DNA from: an uncultured bacterium
Lineage (GTDB): Bacteria > Cyanobacteriota > Vampirovibrionia > Gastranaerophilales > Gastranaerophilaceae
NCBI GenBank assembly: GCA_902797965.1
Contig: CADBUY010000007.1
Location: forward strand, 34,683 to 98,682
Direction: 5' to 3'
DNA: 64,000 bases
This document shows positions 58,214-64,000 of this stretch, piece after piece. The stretch's first letter is position 1; each line of letters begins with the position of its first letter. A program made the translations under genes and the position numbers. Under the pieces are notes generated by a model that saw only the letters and a list, made by a program, of their open reading frames with translations, was not told the DNA's origin and ran no database searches.

Positions 58214-59683
58214 TTTTTTATTACGATTAAGTCCTTTGGCGAATATGTCAAAGGGCTTTTTGTAATCATAGTGTATATTTTCGCCCTCAATAGTCAAGTT
58301 CTGAAGTACATAATTTATAAGCTCACGCTTTTCGGTACAATTTCCGAACTGGTAAAGGTCATGTATTTCATAGCAAATTTTCAAGAAATTTGCACCTTGT
58401 TCAATAAAATTGATACTTGCTTTTTCATAAGCCGTTATATTGCTTTGTATTGTTAATAAATCCTGTGTCCATTGATTATGTCGTTCAGCCCAAAAATCTT
58501 CCGAAATATTGCCGTCTAACTTGTCTAAATACAGTTTATCAATTCTTTCTTTTAACTTTTGTTTTTTTACACTTAAACTATGGATTTGTTGTTTTGTATA
58601 TTCTTCTTCATCATTAAAACTTTCTTTTAATGCCTGTGTAATCCATTCTCTATGCTCTTGGGTTATAGATATATTTTCAAGTGCTTGTATAATCTGTTTT
58701 TCAATCTTTGCTTCGGGTATATAAATATGTTGTTGCTCACATTCGCCCCTGCCACCTGTACAAGAATAATAGATATATTTACCTTTTTTAATTTCGCCTG
58801 ATATGTTGCAACCGCATTTTGAACACTTAACCATGCCTGCAAACAAGAATTCTCTAGGCTCAAAGTGTTTTGGTTTATTGTCTTTTCTGAATGCTAACTG
58901 CGTACGGTCAAACAAATCTTTTGAAATTAAAGGTTGATGTTTTCCTGCGTATAAAGTTTGTTTAAATACTACCATTCCATAATAAAACGGATTTTTCAAA
59001 ATATGTTCAAGTTGCGTTTTGTATGCTTTCGGGGTATTTGGTTTGTATATAAATCCCTCGTCATATAACTTTTGAGATAATGCCCTTAATGATATATTGC
59101 CCTGTGCATAGAGTTCAAATGCTCTAACTACATAAGGGGCGGTTTCTTCATCAATATAACTTGTATTTTTGTCGTTAAAGTGTTTTGTATATCCATAAGG
59201 CGGTTTTCCTGTTACATAGCCCTCTTTTGCCTTTTGTGTCAAACCTTTTATGACTTCTTCGCTCAAATTATCAATATAATTTTTAGCCATTACAACTTTA
59301 ATAGCGTGAATAAGTTTTTCGTGAGAGCGTGAAGCTGCTGACATTGTGCTATTTTCTTTTACAAGATGAACAACCAATTTCAAATCTTCAATAGTTGAAA
59401 AATCTTTAAAATTTCTATATAGACGGTCTGTTTTTTCTACTAAAATTGTATTACATTCCTTTGAATTCTTAAGGAATTTGAGCATTTCATTAAATTTTGT
59501 TCTTCCTGCACATTTTGCAGTTTCAACATCTTCAAACTCTTTTAAAATTATCATACTGTTTTTAGTTGCATAATTTCTCAATAACTCTAATTGAGCCGGA
59601 ATTGAAAAGCCCTCTTTTTCTTGCTCTTTGCTTGAAACTCTTGCATATAATACAACTTTTTCGGGTGAAATTGATTTTTTCAT
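58175..59683 (-). CDS. Large serine recombinase (integrase)
   Basis: The 502-aa protein has an N-terminal resolvase domain (VVLYARVSSKEQ, catalytic Ser17; Arg residues in EKTDRLYRN), a recombinase domain (GYVTGKPPYGYTKH, RALSQKLYDEGF), a zinc ribbon (CSKCGCNISGEI...YSCTGGRGEC) and a coiled-coil region (about 365-420). The last 13 residues (LPRLDSNQQPTG end) are translated from the antisense of tRNA-Asn, so the integration event supplied its present C-terminus. It directs site-specific integration/excision. Its ATG overlaps the HTH gene stop by 4 nt. Serine recombinases less often use tRNA genes than tyrosine integrases. Confidence 0.92.
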   Translation of the reverse strand: MKKSISPEKVVLYARVSSKEQEKEGFSIPAQLELLRNYATKNSMIILKEFEDVETAKCAGRTKFNEMLKFLKNSKECNTILVEKTDRLYRNFKDFSTIEDLKLVVHLVKENSTMSAASRSHEKLIHAIKVVMAKNYIDNLSEEVIKGLTQKAKEGYVTGKPPYGYTKHFNDKNTSYIDEETAPYVVRAFELYAQGNISLRALSQKLYDEGFIYKPNTPKAYKTQLEHILKNPFYYGMVVFKQTLYAGKHQPLISKDLFDRTQLAFRKDNKPKHFEPREFLFAGMVKCSKCGCNISGEIKKGKYIYYSCTGGRGECEQQHIYIPEAKIEKQIIQALENISITQEHREWITQALKESFNDEEEYTKQQIHSLSVKKQKLKERIDKLYLDKLDGNISEDFWAERHNQWTQDLLTIQSNITAYEKASINFIEQGANFLKICYEIHDLYQFGNCTEKRELINYVLQNLTIEGENIHYDYKKPFDIFAKGLNRNKKLPRLDSNQQPTG

Positions 59684-59859
59684 TTTTTAATACCCCCTAG
59701 AATTGCTTGTATTTCAGATTTTTTATAAAGTCTGTATCTATTCATAGGGTGTCTGTACGGTGTAAGTTTTCCTGCCTTATCCCACCGCCTTAATGTAGTT
59801 TTATCAACCCCTAACATTTCCGCTGCTTCTTTAATTGTGATGTAGTCTTTAATATTCAT
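59680..59859 (-). CDS. Small MerR/excisionase-type HTH protein
   Basis: The 59-aa product MNIKDYITIKEAAEMLGVDK continues TTLRRWDKAGKLTPYRHP and ends in KSEIQAILGG, the winged helix-turn-helix fold of the HTH_17/excisionase family (IKEAAEMLGV..TLRRW recognition helix). Its TGA overlaps the recombinase ATG (ATGA), so the pair is translationally coupled. It is likely a recombination directionality factor or repressor of the recombinase. Too short for usual length cut-offs but motif-perfect. Confidence 0.88.
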   Translation of the reverse strand: MNIKDYITIKEAAEMLGVDKTTLRRWDKAGKLTPYRHPMNRYRLYKKSEIQAILGGIKK

Positions 59860-59916
59860 ACAAAAAGTATAAACGAATTCAAAACATTATGCAACATTAT
59901 GTAAAGAATATTAAAT

Positions 59917-59944
59917 AAAAACCTAGTATAAAAACTAGGTTTTA
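59917..59944 (-). terminator. Terminator upstream of the HTH-recombinase operon
   Basis: AAAACCTAG/CTAGGTTTT with a TTTTTATA loop; on the minus strand it is followed by a U-rich stretch and ends the 74-aa gene transcript. Confidence 0.8.
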
Positions 59945-59949
59945 CTTTT

Positions 59950-60165
59950 TTAATGTCTTGTTGCCAAGTCATGAAGAATTTCCTTATCTTCGTCAGACAT
60001 TTTTAGTCCTTGATTTCTTGAACCACCGTTTAGTGCTTTTTGAATTGAATTGTATTTTTCTTCAATCTTAGCTTGTTCATTAAGTTTCTTTTCAATTTTA
60101 ACCTGTTTATCCAACTGGTTTTGAATTCTATCTTGAAATCTTAATGTTTCTTCAAGTGTTGACAT
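59950..60165 (-). CDS. Small coiled-coil protein, unknown
   Basis: The ATG at 60165 (71 aa, MSTLEETLRFQDRIQNQL) is preferred to the in-frame GTG three codons earlier, because GAGAGGGGG lies at suitable distance. Residues about 5-45 are an amphipathic coiled coil; the C-terminus (MSDEDKEILHDLATRH) is acidic. Own terminator downstream. Carried by the integrative element; function unknown. Confidence 0.7.
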   Translation of the reverse strand: MSTLEETLRFQDRIQNQLDKQVKIEKKLNEQAKIEEKYNSIQKALNGGSRNQGLKMSDEDKEILHDLATRH

Positions 60166-60251
60166 TATTTTCACCCCCTCTCATAGTCTGATGAACGCAT
60201 GATAACTTCATCTGGAGGATTTAGCAATATGTTTTAAATGTAAAGTTATAA

Positions 60252-60806
60252 CTATTCTACTATGTTCCAGTATTGTTTGTTTTTTGTGGTAATGTTTAAG
60301 TCAGTTTCAAATAATTTATCCATATCAAATATATAATCTAAAATAATTTTGTATTCATCAATGCAAGAGTCAGTCCATACACTTTCTTCTTCAGGAGTAT
60401 AAAATTTTTGATTTTTTGTTATAAAATTAAAAACTTTTTTTTCAAATGTATAAATATCATTATTAGAAAAAATATACTTTGCACTATTTATTAAGATTTT
60501 AAAACTACAACATAATTCAGAATATTCTGCTATATCATCTTTTGTAATTTCCTTTGTATTTAGCAATAAGGTAACATTACCATTTGAATATTTATGTGGA
60601 TAAAAATTTATAAATTTATTTAATAATTTTCTTAATTCGTTATAATGTTCTATGCGAATTTTAAATAATGATATTTGTTTTTGGCGTTTTTGAATGTTCC
60701 ATTGTGCAAAAGCAAAAATTGCAAGCAATATTGAACAAATTATTTCAATGATTTTTACGATATTTGTATTATTTTCAACCATGTTATAAACGGTTATATC
60801 TAACAT
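60252..60806 (-). CDS. Small membrane protein with cytoplasmic helical domain
   Basis: The 184-aa product has one TM helix (about 16-36, IVKIIEIICSILLAIFAFAQW) followed by a basic stretch (NIQKRQKQ) and a ~140-residue helical, Lys/Tyr/Asn-rich domain. GAGGGG ribosome site. It lies 10 nt after the 80-aa membrane gene, in the same transcript as the restriction-modification gene. Not recognised; a defence-accessory role is suggested by position only. Confidence 0.7.
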   Translation of the reverse strand: MLDITVYNMVENNTNIVKIIEIICSILLAIFAFAQWNIQKRQKQISLFKIRIEHYNELRKLLNKFINFYPHKYSNGNVTLLLNTKEITKDDIAEYSELCCSFKILINSAKYIFSNNDIYTFEKKVFNFITKNQKFYTPEEESVWTDSCIDEYKIILDYIFDMDKLFETDLNITTKNKQYWNIVE

Positions 60807-60816
60807 TTTACCCCTC

Positions 60817-61059
60817 TTATTTGTTCTTATGATGTGTCATTGTTCGTTTTCGTGTAATTGTTGTGCTTGTATAACTATGAGTTTCCATATTATCCGGCAT
60901 GCGATTTTGAATAATTGCTGATTTTAATTCATTTAATTGCTTTTCGTTTAATTTAACTGATGTATTCCAAGTTATTAAGGCAATCAAGATAACAATAACT
61001 ATACCTATGAGCCATTGTAAGAACATATTTTTCTTTACTTTCTCAAATATTTTCTTCAT
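60817..61059 (-). CDS. 80-aa single-TM protein
   Basis: The product has a basic start (MKKIFEKVKKN), one TM helix (about 12-31, MFLQWLIGIVIVILIALITW) and a polar Thr/Arg/His-rich tail (TSTTITRKRTMTHHKNK). Its ATG follows the restriction-modification stop with no gap; GAGGGGG inside that gene is the ribosome site, so translation is coupled. No family recognised. Confidence 0.7.
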   Translation of the reverse strand: MKKIFEKVKKNMFLQWLIGIVIVILIALITWNTSVKLNEKQLNELKSAIIQNRMPDNMETHSYTSTTITRKRTMTHHKNK

Positions 61060-64000
61060 CTATACCCCCTCGATTATTTTTATTTCTTCTGCGGATATGT
61101 TATATAGAGTATAAATTTCCTGATTTATGGCGGTTTCAAGAGTTTGTATATCTTTTTCAATGTTTGATAGCATTGATGATTTTTCTTTGTACCAATTCAT
61201 TAAGGTTTCAATTTTATCTATACCTATATCAATCCCCATGCCTGTAAGTTCCTCTTTAAATGGATTTATACCCATTTTGTAGAATTCGTTTAATTTACTT
61301 GGAATAGTTTGCAAATTGTAATTAAGTTTGATTGCTTCTAAACAAGTTTCTAGGCTATTTTTTAAGAGTTTTGTTTGTTCTATTAGTCTTAATACAAAAT
61401 TGCCGATTTTCTCTTGAATTTCGGTTTCTGCAACTTTAATAGGAATTTTTAATAACGGCTCTTTATCAACTTGGAAAATATCCCCCTGCATTTTTCCTTG
61501 ATTTTTTAGCCAAAATTTAATGAGATTAGAATTCAATAAGCCTGTTAAATACCTCATATTAAAGCGGTTTGTTTGAATTACATAATACATAGCACTTACA
61601 TAGCAATCAAAATCAGTATATGTAAATGTCGGAATTGCACATTTTCTTAATGATATTACTTTTTCACCTTTAAAAAATTTTTCATTTCTTGCTCTATGCA
61701 AACCATACGGTTTATTATCTGATGTTATAATGCTTGTATATTTATCTAAATGTGTTTTTATATTCGGATATTGTTCAATTTCAGTTATATTTTTAAATTT
61801 TGAGTCTGTATAAATAATCCATTCGGAATTTTGCGGATTTCCATAGTATCGGCTTAATTCTCTAGGGCTATAATAAGGTTTTATTAAGTCGTTTAACTCT
61901 TTATCACTTAATGAGAGATTATTTTTTTCAATATTTGATAGACAAAATACACCTTCGCCAACTTTGTAATTATCACCTAATATTGTAAGCATACTATTTG
62001 TTACTTTATCGTGATGTGAATGTATGCCATTTGTCATTTCATTAGGTAACAAATATGTAGTATTAGGGGAATTCTGAATTTTATCTATAACTAGATTTAT
62101 ATTGTTATTTAAGAATGTAATGTTTTTGTCTTTTAATTCACTTGGTTTTATAGTTGCTTTGAATTTTGTAATTCCTGTTATGCTCTCTTGTAAATCGTTT
62201 TCAATAAAACCTTTTATAATATCTTCACCTAAATTTTTATCTTCCACTTTGCAATAATCAACTTCGTAACTTTCTCTAGGTGTGCATTTTTTGAACACAA
62301 AAATCATTGTTTGAATTCCTGCGTCCTTAAATACTTTGAAATCGCCAAAATCAATAAATTTAATTATTTCACCGTCTTGTAAAATCTTGTTTCTGAAAAT
62401 GCTTGCACCGGAATTTGTTAGCCAACTGTTTGGAGCAATAAAACTCAAATATCCGTTATCTGTTAATTTGTCTATGGCTTGGCAGGCAAATAGCGTCCAT
62501 AAATCCATTTTCCCCTGATAGTAAGGGCTGGCATGGAGTCCGTCAAATGCTTTTTTATTTGTATATTCTTTAATATATGGAGGATTTCCGATAATTATAT
62601 GAAATTTGCCGTCATTGTTATCTTCAAGCCAATCATAAAATAAAGAATTACCGCATTTTATATTTTTATCTAGGTTTTGGAGCGGAGCGGATTTGTTTGC
62701 AGTTTTTAACCATAAAGCAAGTTTTGTAATTTCCGTACTTTCGGGGTTAATATCTATTCCAAAAAGATTATTTAAGAGGATTGTACGGTCATTTTCAATA
62801 GGGTTAATATGTGTAAATATATTTAAGTTCTTTGAACTTCCTATATTGCTTAAATTCCGTTCTAACTGTATTTGATATTCTTTTCTTAACTGTGTATGTG
62901 CTTGATTTAAAAATGCACCGCTACCGCAAGAACTATCCAAAATTTTTATGTTCTTTAACTGTTCGGGATTTTCTTCTAAATACCTATCAATAGTATTTTT
63001 AACTATATAATGTGTGATATATTCAGGTGTATAGTGTATTCCGTCTTTTTTGCGTTTGGAATTCTTTTTATCTTCTTGTATTCCGTCAAGTTCATTTTTT
63101 ATTTGTTCCAAATCTGATAATGATTGTTCAAAAATATGTCCTAAAATGTTTACATTCAAGTCGCTTTCAAAGTCATAGCGTGCTAATTCCTTGATATGAG
63201 TAAACATTTCATCTTTTATTATCAGTTTGTCTAAAATATCATCATAAGCAAACAAACCGCCATTATATGCGTTTATAGGCGGATTTACATTGTTGTTTCC
63301 TTTATCTATTGCAACAAATAAACCTCTGAACTGTTCCCATATCTTACATTCAGATAATGAAAAAGAGTTTTGAGCCATTTTATAAATATTTTCAACCGTA
63401 TTATGCGGTAAAAGTCCTGCGGTATCTTCACAAAAGAAAATAAATATAAATCTATCCAATAATTTTTGAGTTTTTTCCAATAATAATTTTTTGTCAAAAT
63501 CAGGGTTATTATTTACAATATGCTCAAATAAAATTTTCCTTACAGTTTTGAATTCTGCATAAAACTCTTTTGTAATATCAATATCAGCTTCGCCCGATTG
63601 TTTTATTAGCAAATCCATTTGAGAACAAGAATTTTCATTTAACAAATTTTCCTTGCATAAGCAATAATAAAATCTTTTAAACTCTTTTTCTTCGTGCAAG
63701 TTCAAAATGTCAAATTCTTCATAAGCCGTTTGCCCTTTAGATTTATGGTAAAGTCTTGTATATCTGAAATTTGATACAATTACCCAATCACAATCCGCAA
63801 ATTTATAAAGATACTGAAAAGCCTGTTCAACAGGTGTTTGCTTGCTTTCTCTTGATTGTTGTTTACTGTCTAAATTACATTGAGCGTCTTTTAACTCAAT
63901 TACACATCTTGTTTTTGCAGATGTTTTGGAATAATACCCCAAAGAGCCGTCTGCTTCTTTGCCGTCCACTTCGGTTTTTGCTTCCTGCTTTAAAGTCCAC
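61060..64000 (-). CDS. Type IIG restriction-modification enzyme (Eco57I-like), 5' end outside window
   Basis: The frame is open to the window edge, so the N-terminus is missing. About 979 residues are visible: an N-terminal PD-(D/E)xK-type nuclease segment (TRCVIELKDAQ), a helical connector, a gamma-class N6-adenine methyltransferase core with motif I DSSCGSGAFLNQ and motif IV GNPPYIKEY, and a C-terminal target-recognition domain (about the last 350 residues) with coiled-coil end. One chain would both methylate and cut. Followed without gap by two small membrane-protein genes. Lower complexity and AT-richness fit acquired DNA. Confidence 0.9.
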   Translation of the reverse strand, partial: WTLKQEAKTEVDGKEADGSLGYYSKTSAKTRCVIELKDAQCNLDSKQQSRESKQTPVEQAFQYLYKFADCDWVIVSNFRYTRLYHKSKGQTAYEEFDILNLHEEKEFKRFYYCLCKENLLNENSCSQMDLLIKQSGEADIDITKEFYAEFKTVRKILFEHIVNNNPDFDKKLLLEKTQKLLDRFIFIFFCEDTAGLLPHNTVENIYKMAQNSFSLSECKIWEQFRGLFVAIDKGNNNVNPPINAYNGGLFAYDDILDKLIIKDEMFTHIKELARYDFESDLNVNILGHIFEQSLSDLEQIKNELDGIQEDKKNSKRKKDGIHYTPEYITHYIVKNTIDRYLEENPEQLKNIKILDSSCGSGAFLNQAHTQLRKEYQIQLERNLSNIGSSKNLNIFTHINPIENDRTILLNNLFGIDINPESTEITKLALWLKTANKSAPLQNLDKNIKCGNSLFYDWLEDNNDGKFHIIIGNPPYIKEYTNKKAFDGLHASPYYQGKMDLWTLFACQAIDKLTDNGYLSFIAPNSWLTNSGASIFRNKILQDGEIIKFIDFGDFKVFKDAGIQTMIFVFKKCTPRESYEVDYCKVEDKNLGEDIIKGFIENDLQESITGITKFKATIKPSELKDKNITFLNNNINLVIDKIQNSPNTTYLLPNEMTNGIHSHHDKVTNSMLTILGDNYKVGEGVFCLSNIEKNNLSLSDKELNDLIKPYYSPRELSRYYGNPQNSEWIIYTDSKFKNITEIEQYPNIKTHLDKYTSIITSDNKPYGLHRARNEKFFKGEKVISLRKCAIPTFTYTDFDCYVSAMYYVIQTNRFNMRYLTGLLNSNLIKFWLKNQGKMQGDIFQVDKEPLLKIPIKVAETEIQEKIGNFVLRLIEQTKLLKNSLETCLEAIKLNYNLQTIPSKLNEFYKMGINPFKEELTGMGIDIGIDKIETLMNWYKEKSSMLSNIEKDIQTLETAINQEIYTLYNISAEEIKIIEGV

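Larger units (their letters stand above)
58175..64000. mobile_element. Integrative element at tRNA-Asn (right end outside window)
   Basis: It starts at the tRNA-Asn 3' end and continues to the window edge. All genes run on the minus strand toward the tRNA: type IIG restriction-modification, two membrane proteins, a small coiled-coil protein, a MerR/Xis-type HTH protein and a large serine recombinase reading into the tRNA. The opposite end should carry a copy of the tRNA 3' segment. The class (island, conjugative element or prophage remnant) cannot be told from what is visible. Confidence 0.75.

Overview
The window is AT-rich, densely coded, Gram-negative-type bacterial DNA. Several features together suggest a non-photosynthetic gut relative of the cyanobacteria (Gastranaerophilales / 'Melainabacteria'): a flagellar export/basal-body cluster with a divergent fliG-position gene, a monomeric [FeFe]-hydrogenase beside a one-cluster ferredoxin, a CHASE2-GGDEF protein, an MEP-pathway ispG, TrmFO, a CMD-cupin/aldo-keto reductase cassette, and many unfamiliar secreted or coiled-coil proteins. 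This placement is inferred from gene content; no 16S rRNA gene is present.

Layout. 1-5.4 kb: end of ileS, a 59-aa gene, recF, galE, lysS. 5.4-8.1 kb: a minus-strand operon of sensor kinase, Nudix hydrolase, chorismate mutase and a stand-alone receiver. 8.2-10.4 kb: fliO, then a NeuB-like synthase and a KdsC-like phosphatase. 10.4-13.2 kb: glycine cleavage operon gcvT-gcvH-gcvPA, without gcvPB. 13.4-15.3 kb: ferredoxin and [FeFe]-hydrogenase. 15.4-19.7 kb: aroC-aroK-aroB and ispG with a small secreted protein. 19.7-24.8 kb: phosphoesterase, DUF486 protein, MFS transporter, matrixin-like protease, lysC. 25-30 kb: two large convergent proteins of unknown function. 30-33.3 kb: trmFO and the CHASE2-GGDEF gene. 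33.7-40.3 kb: fliE-fliF-(fliG-like)-fliH-flhA and an 81-aa gene. 40.4-45.5 kb: sugar-phosphate transferase, about 600 bp of highly structured non-coding DNA, and three uncharacterised genes. 45.7-48.7 kb: dnaG-rpoD. 48.8-54.2 kb: MIF-like tautomerase, a TetR-controlled redox/acetyltransferase/CMD-cupin cassette, and a CDF metal exporter. 54.2-58.2 kb: tRNA-Gln with an old integration footprint, envelope genes, a candidate small RNA, a DivIC-like protein, Mini-RNase III and tRNA-Asn. From 58.2 kb to the window edge: an integrative element at tRNA-Asn carrying a large serine recombinase, a MerR/Xis-type HTH protein, two small membrane proteins and a type IIG restriction-modification enzyme.

How genes work together. 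aroB, aroK, aroC and aroH supply chorismate and prephenate from two loci. fliO/E/F/H, flhA and the fliG-like gene build the flagellar basal body and export gate. The NeuB-like and KdsC-like pair probably makes a nonulosonic acid by way of a 9-phosphate. dnaG-rpoD is the usual macromolecular-synthesis pair.

The most notable observations are: (i) a recombinase whose last codons are the antisense of tRNA-Asn; (ii) an integration scar at tRNA-Gln with five helically phased GTGCAA repeats; (iii) an orphan promoter-terminator pair likely to encode a small RNA; (iv) a large structured intergenic element; (v) a recurring -10 box placed exactly 7 nt before start codons that lack a ribosome binding site, implying leaderless mRNAs; and (vi) an ACTTTATATA element shared upstream of four poorly characterised units.
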